From positions 434,001 to 498,000 of the forward strand of contig OZ277031.1 of NCBI GenBank assembly GCA_965613685.1: 64,000 nt of DNA, written 5' to 3'. The position numbers and the translations under genes are program-made. Below the pieces are notes generated by a model. That model saw only the letters and a program-made list of their open reading frames with translations, made no database searches and had not been told where the DNA came from. This document shows, one piece after another, positions 25,214-34,120 of the stretch. This DNA is from Methylotenera oryzisoli_B. Lineage in GTDB: Bacteria; Pseudomonadota; Gammaproteobacteria; Burkholderiales; Methylophilaceae. Each line of letters opens with the position of its first letter. Within the stretch, counting starts at the first letter, position 1.

Positions 25214-26370
25214 CGGCGCCCATCGTTATCGTTGGTGGTGGGCCGGTAGGCGCCACCTTGGCCTTGTTGCTAGCGCAGCAGGGTCAGTCCGTTAGCGTCC
25301 TAGAAGCGCGTAAACAAAGCGATGCCTACCAAGAAAGCCGTGCCTTGGCCTTGTCTTTTGGCAGCCGTCGCATATTGGAAAAGCTAGGCATATGGACCGC
25401 GCTGGCCCCTTTGGCCACCGCCATCAACAGCATACACGTGTCACAAAAAGGCAGCTTAGGCCGTTCATGGCTGCATGCCACTGACTTGCAGCAAGAAGCC
25501 TTGGGTTACGTGCTGTCCTACGGCGATTTAAGCCGCGCCTTAAATGAAGCGATGAGTCAGCAGCCCTTAGTGCATTGTTTGTTTGAAGCCCATGCAGAGC
25601 AGATAGTGCACTGTGCGCAAGATGCCAGCGTTAGCTACACGCATCAAGGGCAAAGCCTGCATGTCAGCAGTCCCTTGGTGGTGTTGGCCGATGGTGGGCG
25701 TAGCCTAGGCGAGATTGATGGGCTCACTAAGGAGACCAAAGAGTACGGCCATGACGCCTTGATCAGCAAGGTGGAAGCCGAGTTGCCAAACGGTAACGTC
25801 GCTTACGAGCGCTTTACCGAGCATGGCCCCTTGGCCTTGCTGCCCAATGGGCCCACGGCTTTTTCCCTGGTTTGGACCGGCAAAGCCGATTACGTGGCGC
25901 AGTTGATGACGCTGTCTGACGAGGATTTTTTAAGGCAATTTCATTTGCAGTTTGGCGACCGAGTAGGGCAGTTCTTAAAAGTAGGCAAGCGCCTGCGCTT
26001 TCCATTAAAACTGGCGCAATTAAAAGCCAAGGACGTGGCGCACTTGGTCGTGATAGGCAATGCTGCGCAGACCATGCACCCGGTCGCCGGACAGGGCTTC
26101 AATGTTGGTTTGCGCGATGCCGTCTCGCTGGCTACCAGCATACAAGCTTGTCCCTCGACAACCCTAGGCGATGCCAGCATGCTGCAGGCCTACCATGGCA
26201 GTCGCCAAAACGATAGCAAGCGCGGCTTATTGTTTACCGACTTTTTGGTCAACGTGTTTTCCAACGACTTGTTGGGTTTGCCTGCCATCAGAAGCACCGG
26301 TTTGGCTTTGTTTGATGTGATCAAGCCAATAAAACGGCATTTGATACAAAAAATGAGTTTTGGTAAATGA
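25210..26370 (+). CDS. ubiH: UbiH-type FAD monooxygenase of ubiquinone synthesis
   Basis: The 386-residue flavoprotein belongs to the UbiH/UbiF/VisC family that hydroxylates the ubiquinone ring. It has the dinucleotide motif IVGGGPVGATLALLL (residues 6-20), the mid-domain VVLADGGRS (DG motif) and the second FAD motif VIGNAAQTMHPVAGQGFNVGLRD. The phrase IHVSQKGSLG and its place after pepP favour UbiH, the C6 hydroxylase, but substrate position cannot be set from sequence alone. Both ends overlap neighbours by four bases, indicating tight coupling. Confidence 0.85.
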   Translation: MTAPIVIVGGGPVGATLALLLAQQGQSVSVLEARKQSDAYQESRALALSFGSRRILEKLGIWTALAPLATAINSIHVSQKGSLGRSWLHATDLQQEALGYVLSYGDLSRALNEAMSQQPLVHCLFEAHAEQIVHCAQDASVSYTHQGQSLHVSSPLVVLADGGRSLGEIDGLTKETKEYGHDALISKVEAELPNGNVAYERFTEHGPLALLPNGPTAFSLVWTGKADYVAQLMTLSDEDFLRQFHLQFGDRVGQFLKVGKRLRFPLKLAQLKAKDVAHLVVIGNAAQTMHPVAGQGFNVGLRDAVSLATSIQACPSTTLGDASMLQAYHGSRQNDSKRGLLFTDFLVNVFSNDLLGLPAIRSTGLALFDVIKPIKRHLIQKMSFGK

Positions 26371-27626
26371 CCATAGCTCAGACCATAGCCCAGACCACGG
26401 CGCCTAGCGCAGACCATGCGGCATCACTAAGAGTGGACGTGACGGTAGTGGGCGCCGGCTTGGTCGGCTTAGCCGCCGCCTTGGCCTGCCATGAGGCGGG
26501 TTATAGCGTGGCCCTGTTGGACAGCGGCCCAGGGCTAACTCAGTCCCAGCTTAATGCCGATGCCAATAGTCTATGTAATGCTCATAGCCAGTGGGATGCC
26601 AGAATTTATGCCATCAGCCCAAATAATGCCAAGTGGTTGGCCGAGTTAGGGGCGTGGCCCTTGCTAGATAAAGCCCGTTTAGGTCAAATTAATGCCATGC
26701 AAATTTTTGCGGACGGTGTGCCCATGAGCTTGGACGCTGAGGACGAATCTGCTGATTGCCTAGCTTACGTACTGGAATCGCGGGCCTTGGCACAAGCCTT
26801 GCATGAACGCGTCAGCATGACTGGCATGCCTGTCCTATTTAATCATGGCTGTGTTGCGTTTGACAGCACCACCACCACCTTGCATCTGGCCGATAAGCGC
26901 ACGATACAAAGCAGCTTGGTGATCGCAGCCGATGGCAGTCAATCTTGGCTGCGCCAGCAATTGGGCATTACCGTGCAAAAAAAGTCCTATGCGCAGCTTG
27001 GCATAGTGGCCAATTTTAGCGTGGCGCAGGACCATGCGCACGTCGCTAGACAATGGTTTACTAGCCAACGTCAGGACGGCGGCACGATACTGGCGTGGCT
27101 GCCCTTATCCAACAACACCGTGTCCATCGTCTGGTCGGTGCCATTGGCTTATGCAGATGAATTGTTAGCTTTGAGCCTGAGCGCCTTTACTCAGGCGGTG
27201 ATGCAAGCCGGTGACCAGGCTTTGGGTGACATGCAGTTGCTCAGTTCGCCAGTGGCGTTTCCTTTAAGCCGGCAAACGTGTGAGCGCACCGTTCAAGACG
27301 GCGTGGTATTGGTAGGCGATGCCGCCCATCAAATTCACCCCATGGCAGGCCAAGGCGTTAATTTGGGTTTCAGAGACGTGATCGATTTGTTAGCCAGTTG
27401 GCAGGCAAAAAATAGCTATCAAAGCCTTGCCGACAGTCGGCTGTTAAAAGCCTATACTAGGCGTAGAAAAGCCGATGTGCTCAGCATGCAGTTGCTTACT
27501 GACGGGCTTTTTCAGGTTTTTGCCAGTGCTAATCCAGTACTTAACAGCATTAGAAATGCCGCGTGGCGGGTGGCCAATCAAGGCCTCATTAAGAAAACCT
27601 TGCTGGCCTTTGCGCTAAAGCTTTAA
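26367..27626 (+). CDS. Second UbiH/UbiF-family FAD monooxygenase
   Basis: A 419-residue paralogue of the preceding gene. It has the FAD motif VVGAGLVGLAAALA (about residues 27-40), the DG motif VIAADGSQSWLR, and VLVGDAAHQIHPMAGQGVNLGFRDV. The N-terminus is longer and contains a small repeat (TIAQTIAQT). It could be UbiF (C5 or C6 hydroxylase), UbiI or the broad-specificity UbiM; gene order does not decide. It starts in a four-base overlap with the ubiH-like gene. dsbC follows after 47 bases. Confidence 0.85.
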   Translation: MTIAQTIAQTTAPSADHAASLRVDVTVVGAGLVGLAAALACHEAGYSVALLDSGPGLTQSQLNADANSLCNAHSQWDARIYAISPNNAKWLAELGAWPLLDKARLGQINAMQIFADGVPMSLDAEDESADCLAYVLESRALAQALHERVSMTGMPVLFNHGCVAFDSTTTTLHLADKRTIQSSLVIAADGSQSWLRQQLGITVQKKSYAQLGIVANFSVAQDHAHVARQWFTSQRQDGGTILAWLPLSNNTVSIVWSVPLAYADELLALSLSAFTQAVMQAGDQALGDMQLLSSPVAFPLSRQTCERTVQDGVVLVGDAAHQIHPMAGQGVNLGFRDVIDLLASWQAKNSYQSLADSRLLKAYTRRRKADVLSMQLLTDGLFQVFASANPVLNSIRNAAWRVANQGLIKKTLLAFALKL

Positions 27627-27673
27627 GGTTTGGGTTAAGCCTAGCCTGCCTCACCATTTAATTTAGGAAAACT

Positions 27674-28393
27674 ATGATCAAACAGTTAGTGGCTTATGCC
27701 GTTTTAAGCAGCCTCAGTGTTGCCGCCATGGCCGACGAAGCCAGCCTTAAAAAAGCCGTGGAAGCTGCCTACCCAAAATTTAAAGTAGAAAGCGTCAGCA
27801 AAACGCCTTACCCGGGTTTGTATGAAGTGTTCATGGCGGGTCAAATTATCTACACCGATGAAAAAATGAGCTTCTTGATTGCCGAAGGGCGTTTGGTCGA
27901 CCCTAAATCCAAAAAAGATTTGACCGCGGAGCGCATGGACGAGCTGACAAAGATAGACTTCGCCAAACTGCCTTTGGATCAAGCCATTAAGGTGGTGAAG
28001 GGTAACGGCAGCCGCAAGTTGGTGGTGTTCTCCGATGTGGATTGCCCGTATTGCAAGCGCTTGGAGCAAAATGAGCTAAGCAACATTACGGACGTCACTG
28101 TCTATACTTTTCTCTACCCCATCGTGCAACTGCACCCGGATGCCGCGGCTAAGTCTAAAGCCATCTGGTGTGCCAGCAATCGGGTGAAAGCATGGGACGA
28201 CTGGATCATGCGCAATCAACTGCCTAAAAATGCCGTCAATTGCGATGTGCCTTTAGAGAAGGTCGGGGATTTGGCGAAATCATTGGATATTACCAGCACG
28301 CCTACCTTGATTTTTGCCGATGGCAAGCGCATGTTAGGCGCGCAGCCGTATAAGGAAATTGAGCGGGCCTTGCAGGCGGCTGCTAGGAAATAA
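27674..28393 (+). CDS. dsbC: Periplasmic thiol:disulfide isomerase DsbC
   Basis: DsbC reshuffles wrong disulfides in periplasmic proteins. The 239-residue precursor has a signal peptide ending AMA before DEAS, an N-terminal dimerisation domain, and a thioredoxin domain with the active site DCPYC (residues 123-127 region) and the cis-Pro loop TSTPTLIF. The second cysteine pair (WCASN, NCDVP) matches the structural disulfide of DsbC. The CPYC dipeptide differs from the CGYC of E. coli DsbC. AGGAAA precedes the ATG. A short hairpin follows the gene. Confidence 0.93.
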   Translation: MIKQLVAYAVLSSLSVAAMADEASLKKAVEAAYPKFKVESVSKTPYPGLYEVFMAGQIIYTDEKMSFLIAEGRLVDPKSKKDLTAERMDELTKIDFAKLPLDQAIKVVKGNGSRKLVVFSDVDCPYCKRLEQNELSNITDVTVYTFLYPIVQLHPDAAAKSKAIWCASNRVKAWDDWIMRNQLPKNAVNCDVPLEKVGDLAKSLDITSTPTLIFADGKRMLGAQPYKEIERALQAAARK

Positions 28394-28421
28394 ACCATGA
28401 GCGCCTGGCTGTGACTTAAAG

Positions 28422-28446
28422 CCTAGGCTATTTAGCCTGGTTTCTA
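28422..28446 (+). terminator. Possible weak terminator after dsbC
   Basis: A seven-pair stem with a four-base loop (28422-28440, core AGGCT/AGCCT, one G-U pair) is followed by TTTCT. It lies between the convergent dsbC and pilC genes. The short, broken T run makes the call tentative. Confidence 0.4.
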
Positions 28447-29661
28447 AACCACGGCGCCCATTTTAAATATGGGCATGTACATGGCGATCACCAGGCCGCC
28501 TATCAGCACCCCAAGCACCACCATGATGACTGGCTCCATTAAGCTCGCTAGTGCAGCCACCGCGTCGTCTACTTCGGCTTCAAAAAAGTCGGCTGCTTTG
28601 CTCAACATGGCATCCAAGGCCCCGGACTCCTCGCCTATGGCAGTCATTTGCAAGACCATGCTAGGGAAGACTTGGGTGTTTTGCATGGCCACGGTGAGGC
28701 TAGTGCCGGTGCTGATTTCACGTTGGATGGCCTTGGTGGCGGTAAGGTATGCGTGGTTGCCTGCTGCCCCGCCAACCGAGTCTAAGGCTTCTACCAGTGG
28801 CACGCCAGCAGCAAACATGGTGGACAAGGTTCGTGCCCAGCGGGCTATAGTGGCTTTGCGCACCAGTGGACCGAATACTGGAATCTGCAAGATCAATCTG
28901 TCCATGCTGGCTTGCATCTTGAGCGAGCGTTTCCAAGTGTAAAAGAAAAACCAGAGTCCGCCGCCAATGACGCCGAATATGGCCCACCACCAGGCGACAA
29001 AGGCATCGGATATGGCCATCACCACCAAGGTTGGCAGCGGCAAGTCGGCGCCAAAGCCGTCAAACAGAGTTTTAAACGCGGGGATAACAAAAATCATGAT
29101 GACACTGACTATGATGAAAGCCACCGCCACGATGGCTGCTGGGTAAACCAATGCCGATTTTATTTTGGCTTTAATCGCCAGGATTTTTTCTTTGTAGGTG
29201 GCCAACCTGTCTAGCAAGGTGTCCAGAATACCGGCTTGCTCACCGGCAGCAATCAGATTGCAAAACAAGGCATCAAAATGCAATGGGTATTTGCGAAACG
29301 CCGCACTCAGGCTGCTGCCCGTTTCCACGTCGGCTTTGATGTCCATGAGTAATTTAGCCACGGCCGCGTTGCTGTGGCCTTTGCCGACTATGTCAAAACA
29401 TTGCAACAGCGGCACGCCGGCTTTCATCATGGTGGCTAGTTGGCGGGTAAACAGCGTGATGTCTTTTTCGCTGACCGATCCCTTGCTGGCAAAGCTACTG
29501 ACTTTCTTGATTTTGCTGACCGTTACGCCTTGCCGGCGTAAGCTGGCTTTGACGTAAGCGTCGCCGACCGCACGCATCTCGCCTTTAAGAATTTCGCCTT
29601 TTTTATCCTTACCCTCCCACGCATACAGCGCGTCTTTTTTTTGTGCGCTAGTGAGGGCCAT
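28444..29661 (-). CDS. pilC: Type IV pilus inner-membrane platform protein PilC
   Basis: PilC is the polytopic platform that couples the PilB and PilT motors to pilin movement. The 405-residue protein has two homologous GspF domains (residues about 70-195 and 275-395), each with the pattern FTRQLATMMKAGVPL / WARTLSTMFAAGVPL and the ALLCNLIAAGE-like / MVLQMTAIGEESGAL helix, and three membrane segments around residues 170-195, 220-245 and 375-395. It follows pilB by 14 bases. pilD, which usually completes the pilBCD operon, is not next to it. Confidence 0.95.
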   Translation of the reverse strand: MALTSAQKKDALYAWEGKDKKGEILKGEMRAVGDAYVKASLRRQGVTVSKIKKVSSFASKGSVSEKDITLFTRQLATMMKAGVPLLQCFDIVGKGHSNAAVAKLLMDIKADVETGSSLSAAFRKYPLHFDALFCNLIAAGEQAGILDTLLDRLATYKEKILAIKAKIKSALVYPAAIVAVAFIIVSVIMIFVIPAFKTLFDGFGADLPLPTLVVMAISDAFVAWWWAIFGVIGGGLWFFFYTWKRSLKMQASMDRLILQIPVFGPLVRKATIARWARTLSTMFAAGVPLVEALDSVGGAAGNHAYLTATKAIQREISTGTSLTVAMQNTQVFPSMVLQMTAIGEESGALDAMLSKAADFFEAEVDDAVAALASLMEPVIMVVLGVLIGGLVIAMYMPIFKMGAVV

Positions 29662-29675
29662 GTGGGCTATGCCTA

Positions 29676-31396
29676 TTATTCATTGGTGCAGCTTTCAATT
29701 TCTGCGATAGAGGTTAGGCCTTGCTTCACTTTTTCTAAACCGGCTAGGCGTAAATCCTTCACGCCTTCCATTTTGGCTTGGTCGGCAATGTCGTGCACTG
29801 TGCCGTTATTCATAATGAGGCGACTGATGGCATCGCTGATGGGCATGACTTGATAAATGCCGACGCGGCCTTTGTAGCCGTCATTGCAATGCGGGCAGCC
29901 GCCTGCTTTAGGACCATACAACTGCCAACTGCCATCTAAGTCTTGCTCGCTAAAACCCAGGCCCAGTAGGGCTTGCTTAGGCACGTCCATGGGTACTTTG
30001 CAGCTAGGGCAAAGCCGGCGAGCTAAGCGTTGCGCCGTAATCAGCGAGACCGCAGCGGCGATATTAAATGGCGCCACGCCCATATTAAGCAAGCGCGTTA
30101 AGGTCGATGGCGCATCGTTGGTGTGCAGGGTGGAGAGCACCATGTGGCCGGTGGAAGCGGCTTTGATGGCCATGTCGGCGGTTTCTAAATCACGAATTTC
30201 GCCTATCATGATGATGTCGGGGTCTTGCCGTAAAAACGATTTTAAGGCGGCAGCAAAAGTGAGCCCTTGTTTGTCGTTTACATTGACTTGGTTAATGCCT
30301 GCCAGTGGAATTTCGCAAGGATCCTCTGCCGTGGCAATGTTCACGCCGGGGTTGTTGAGTATGTTTAGGCAACTGTACAGCGACACGGTCTTGCCCGAGC
30401 CGGTGGGGCCGGTGACCAATACCAGGCCATAAGGACGGTGTATGGCGTGCAGTAGGGCGGCTTTTTGCTCGGGCTCGTAGCCTAAGGCATCGATGCCTAG
30501 GCTGGCACTGGCCGGGTCTAGAATACGTAAAACAATTTTTTCGCCATGTATCATGGGCAAGGTGCTGACCCGGAAATCGATGTGGCGGGTTTTAGACAGA
30601 ACCAGCTTCATGCGACCGTCTTGTGGAATGCGTTTTTCCGAGATGTCCATATTGGAAATCACTTTGATGCGCGAAGCCAATTTTTCTTTGATGGCCAGTG
30701 GTGGCTGATTGATTTCTCTTAGGATGCCGTCTACTCGGTAGCGTACCCGATAAAATTTTTCGTAAGGCTCAAAATGCAAATCGGATGCGCCCATGTTTAT
30801 GGCATCTAGCAGCATTTTATTTAAAAATTTAACCACCGGGGCATCGTCAATTTCTTGGGCCAGCGGCTCGGTTTTGTCGTTTAAGCCATCCGGTTCAATA
30901 CGCCGAATGCATCGTCTGTCAAATCAAAAGACTGCATGCTGGTGTCGCTTCTTTCCACCAATTTGGCTATCCACTGACCCAGTTTGTCGTCTTCCACTAC
31001 CACCGGTGACAAGCTCATGCCCATTAAAAATTGCACGCTATCTAACGCATGCAAATTAGTGGGGTCGGAGACGGCGACAAACAGCACATTGTTGCGCACT
31101 TGCAACCCCATGACGCGGTGCACTTGCATCAAATTTGGGTCAATTTGCTTAGTCGGTAATTGCGCCTCATCAAAGGCATCTAAATTCAAATAGGGTAAGC
31201 CAAAGGCCTGAGCGGAGGTTTTCGCAATGACTTGCGGGTTTAACTTTTTGCTTAATATCAGTTGGGTGATGAAGGGGTTTTTTGCCGCATTGGCTTGCGT
31301 TTGTATGGCTTGTGCTTCTTCTTCGCTAAGCAATTTTTCTTGTATTAGCGATCGGGCTAGCCCACTCAGTTTGATTGGTGGAGGTGCAGTGGCCAT
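29676..31396 (-). pseudogene. pilB: Type IV pilus assembly ATPase PilB, split by an apparent one-base frameshift
   Basis: PilB is the ATPase that powers pilus extension. Two overlapping frames together give a normal PilB of about 570 residues. The first (31396 to 30881, 171 residues) is the T2SSE N-terminal domain and ends GVLNRMA then stop. The second is open from 30923 to 29676 and holds EIDDAPVVKFLNK, Walker A GPTGSGKT, Asp box, Walker B IMIGEIRDLETAD, the HTNDAPSTLTRL His box and a four-Cys zinc motif (CPSC, CPHC). The downstream frame lies one base earlier than the upstream one, as expected after a one-base deletion somewhere in 30881-30923. No slippery heptamer is seen there. It could be a real mutation, a sequence error, or two separately made polypeptides. 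Confidence 0.85.
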
Positions 31397-31497
31397 ATGA
31401 TTAGCAGCGCTTAAGGGGTTGGATTAGTAAACAGCAGACTAGCCATTGTAAACCAAAGCGCAATAAACCGGCCGCTTTGCTGGTTTTTAGCCGCGAG

Positions 31498-31524
31498 GCA
31501 AGGTCTTGCGCGGCAAGACCTTGC
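31498..31524. terminator. Perfect 12-bp inverted repeat after icd
   Basis: GCAAGGTCTTGC and its exact complement GCAAGACCTTGC flank a three-base loop, nine bases beyond the icd stop on the minus strand. The stem should be very stable. No T run follows it in either direction, so it may act as a 3'-end stabiliser or rho-assisted stop rather than a classical intrinsic terminator. Confidence 0.55.
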
Positions 31525-31533
31525 TGTGTTGCA

Positions 31534-32790
31534 TTACATATTGGCAATAATTTCATTGGCGAATTGGGCTGTGCCTACTTGGCTTGCGCCTTGCATTTCG
31601 CTGGCAAAATCGCCGGTCACGCGCTTGGCTAAGATGGCTTTGGCTACGCCTTGTAAGACCAAATCCGCCGCCTCTGTCCAGCCTAAATGGCGCAACATCA
31701 TTTCGGCAGAAAGAATGATGGAACTGGGGTTGGCTAAGTCTTTACCGGCAATTTTTGGTGCCGTGCCGTGTGTGGCTTCAAACATGGCAACGGTATCGCT
31801 TAGGTTGGCGCCTGGGGCAATGCCTATGCCGCCCACTTGGGCTGCCAATGCGTCACTCATGTAGTCGCCATTTAAATTAAGGGTGGCCACCACGTCGTAG
31901 TCTTGCGGGTGCAATAAAATTTCTTGCAAGAAGGCATCGGCGATGCAGTCTTTAATGATCATGCCATTAGGCAATTTGCACCATGGGCCGCCGTCTATTT
32001 CGACTGCGCCAAATTCTTGTTTAGCCACTTCGTAGCCCCAGTCACGGAATCCACCCTCGGTGAATTTCATGATGTTGCCTTTATGGGCGATGGTCACCGA
32101 GCGCCTGTTGTTGTCTATGGCGTATTGTATGGCTTTACGAACCAAGCGTTTGCTGCCATCTATGGACACCGGTTTGATGCCTATAGCGGAGGAGGCAGGG
32201 AAGCGAATTTTTTTACGCATGCCCATGTCGCTGATAAATTCTATGACTTTTTTGGCTTCGTCTGTGCCTGCTGCCCATTCTATGCCGGCATAAATGTCTT
32301 CTGTGTTTTCACGGAAAATGACCATGTCGGTTTTTTCTGGGTGCTTAACTGGGCTGGGCACGCCAGTGAAATATTGCACCGGGCGTAAGCAGACGTATAG
32401 GTCTAATTCTTGGCGTAGCGATACATTCAAGGAACGGATGCCGCCGCCAACTGGCGTGGTCAATGGGCCTTTAATTGATACCACGTAGTCACGGACGGCT
32501 GCCATGGTTTCAGCCGGCAACCATTCGTTCTCACCGTAAACTTTGGTGGCTTTTTCCCCGGCATAGACTTCCATCCAAGCTATTTTTTTGCTGCCTTGGT
32601 ATGCTTTATTGACCGCGGCATCAACCACTTTAATCATGGGTGGCGTGATGTCGGCGCCTATGCCATCGCCCTCAATAAATGGGATAATAGGCTGCTTGGG
32701 TACCTGCAGTGAGTTGTCGGCATTAACGGTTATTTTTTCACCGTATGCAGGCTTGATAATTTTGCCAGTGGCGCTGTTTTTTGCAGTCAT
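31534..32790 (-). CDS. icd: NADP-dependent isocitrate dehydrogenase
   Basis: Icd oxidatively decarboxylates isocitrate to 2-oxoglutarate in the TCA cycle. The 418-residue protein has the substrate loop with the regulatory serine in GGGIRSLNVSLRQ, VIFRENTEDIYAGIEW, the KGNIMKFTEG segment and the metal-binding NLNGDYMSDALAAQVGG. The adenine-binding region ATHGTAPKIAGKD with downstream residues fits NADP use. AGGGAAA precedes the ATG. In obligate methylotrophs Icd serves mainly biosynthesis of glutamate, but that depends on the organism call. It is divergent from rluE by 41 bases. Confidence 0.96.
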   Translation of the reverse strand: MTAKNSATGKIIKPAYGEKITVNADNSLQVPKQPIIPFIEGDGIGADITPPMIKVVDAAVNKAYQGSKKIAWMEVYAGEKATKVYGENEWLPAETMAAVRDYVVSIKGPLTTPVGGGIRSLNVSLRQELDLYVCLRPVQYFTGVPSPVKHPEKTDMVIFRENTEDIYAGIEWAAGTDEAKKVIEFISDMGMRKKIRFPASSAIGIKPVSIDGSKRLVRKAIQYAIDNNRRSVTIAHKGNIMKFTEGGFRDWGYEVAKQEFGAVEIDGGPWCKLPNGMIIKDCIADAFLQEILLHPQDYDVVATLNLNGDYMSDALAAQVGGIGIAPGANLSDTVAMFEATHGTAPKIAGKDLANPSSIILSAEMMLRHLGWTEAADLVLQGVAKAILAKRVTGDFASEMQGASQVGTAQFANEIIANM

Positions 32791-32831
32791 ATTTTTCCCT
32801 AAGCTGATGATTTTAATGGTGTAAGTATTGA

Positions 32832-33368
32832 ATGATAATTTTATTTAACAAACCGTTTAACGTAGTGTGCCAATTTAGTCCGCACGAAAAGCACCTTACG
32901 TTAAAAGACTTTATTGCTATACCCCAGGTGTACGCGGCAGGTCGTTTGGATACCGATAGCGAAGGTTTACTTATTCTAACCGATGATGGAATGTTGCAAC
33001 ACCGTTTGAGCGACCCTAAACACAAAGAAATTAAAACCTATTGGGTGCAAGTCGAGGGTCAGCCTAGTGAGGATGATTTAGCGCCATTAAGGCGGGGGGT
33101 GGCCTTGTCGGATTTCGTTACCCAGGCTGCGGCCGTGCGCATCATCGATACGCCCACACTGCTGTGGCCAAGAACACCGCCCATACGCGAGCGCAAAGCC
33201 ATTCCCACCACTTGGCTGGAAATAAAAATCAGTGAGGGTAAAAATCGCCAAGTCAGGCGCATGACCGCACACATCGGCTTTCCTACCTTGCGTTTAATAC
33301 GCTATGCCATTGGCGCTTACACCTTAGATGGCATGGCAAACGGCGAGTATAAAGTGGTGGGCGCATGA
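32832..33368 (+). CDS. rluE: 23S rRNA pseudouridine synthase RluE-type
   Basis: A small RsuA/RluB/E/F-family pseudouridine synthase of 178 residues without an S4 domain, which fits RluE (U2457 of 23S rRNA). The catalytic aspartate lies in AAGRLDTDSEGLLILTDDG, and the C-terminal motif EGKNRQVRRMTAHIGFPTLRLIR is diagnostic. The start MIILFNKPFNVVCQF matches the usual opening of the family. It overlaps the following GATase gene by four bases. Confidence 0.9.
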   Translation: MIILFNKPFNVVCQFSPHEKHLTLKDFIAIPQVYAAGRLDTDSEGLLILTDDGMLQHRLSDPKHKEIKTYWVQVEGQPSEDDLAPLRRGVALSDFVTQAAAVRIIDTPTLLWPRTPPIRERKAIPTTWLEIKISEGKNRQVRRMTAHIGFPTLRLIRYAIGAYTLDGMANGEYKVVGA

Positions 33369-34069
33369 AGCCGGTCGCCATTTTTAGAAATGTAGCGCAC
33401 GAAGGGCCGGGGTTTTTGGCTACTTTTTTAAATGAAAACGGCATCCCTAGTGTCTTGTTTGATACCAGTGATATGGCTAGCTTGCCAGCTAACATAGCCG
33501 ACTACAGTGGTTTGGTTTTAATGGGCGGCCCCATGAGCGTTAACGATAAATTGCCATGGATAGACGCCGTGTTGGTCCTCATTAAGCAAGCCATGGCGAT
33601 GGATCTGCCGCTGTTAGGGCATTGCTTGGGCGGGCAGTTGATGGCCAAAGCGTGTGGGGCGCAGGTCAGCAAAAATCCGCAAAAAGAAATAGGCTGGGCC
33701 GCCGTCACGGTGGCGGATAACCCGCTAGCCAAGCATTGGTTGGCTGACATCGAGCAGTTTAATGGCTTCCATTGGCACGGCGAAACCTTTGATTTGCCTG
33801 CAGGCGCTACGCACTTGTTGGCCAGTGAGCATTGTCAACATCAAGCGTATGCGATGGGCAAGCATTTGGCCTTGCAATGCCACATCGAAATGACGCCAGA
33901 CATGATAAAAAATTGGTGCGAGGAAGGGCGGCAAGAATTGCTCGAGGCCAGTGCCAGTCCGGCTGTGCAACAAGCCGATGACATGCAAATTAATTTGCCT
34001 TTGCATTGTTTTTTCTTGCAGAAAGTGGCCAGGCAGCTTTATGGGCAGTGGATTAAGGGCTTGCTGTAA
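33365..34069 (+). CDS. Class I glutamine amidotransferase-like protein
   Basis: The 234-residue protein is a stand-alone class I GATase domain. The nucleophile elbow GHCLGGQLMA (Cys about residue 83), the oxyanion-hole MGGPMSV, and the catalytic His-Glu pair in QCHIEMTPDM are all present, so it should be able to release ammonia from glutamine. It resembles the GMP-synthase-like subgroup (YfeJ/GuaA-like) with the phrase FNGFHWHGETFDLP, which occurs in gamma-glutamyl-cleaving members as well. The acceptor substrate is not known. Overlap with rluE indicates one transcript; aroC follows after 51 bases. Confidence 0.85.
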   Translation: MKPVAIFRNVAHEGPGFLATFLNENGIPSVLFDTSDMASLPANIADYSGLVLMGGPMSVNDKLPWIDAVLVLIKQAMAMDLPLLGHCLGGQLMAKACGAQVSKNPQKEIGWAAVTVADNPLAKHWLADIEQFNGFHWHGETFDLPAGATHLLASEHCQHQAYAMGKHLALQCHIEMTPDMIKNWCEEGRQELLEASASPAVQQADDMQINLPLHCFFLQKVARQLYGQWIKGLL

Positions 34070-34120
34070 TGTGCATCGGCAGTATGTTAAAATCGAACAA
34101 ACTTTTAAGAGAAATCCATT

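Noticed and set aside
28469..28942. 157-codon open frame opposite pilC, and a 182-codon one opposite pilB (29884-30432)
   Set aside because: They mirror well-identified genes, carry no recognisable domain and no ribosome site; they are antisense shadows.
30881..30923. Programmed -1 frameshifting to make full-length PilB
   Set aside because: No X-XXY-YYZ slippery heptamer or downstream pseudoknot is visible in the overlap, and PilB is not known to be made this way.
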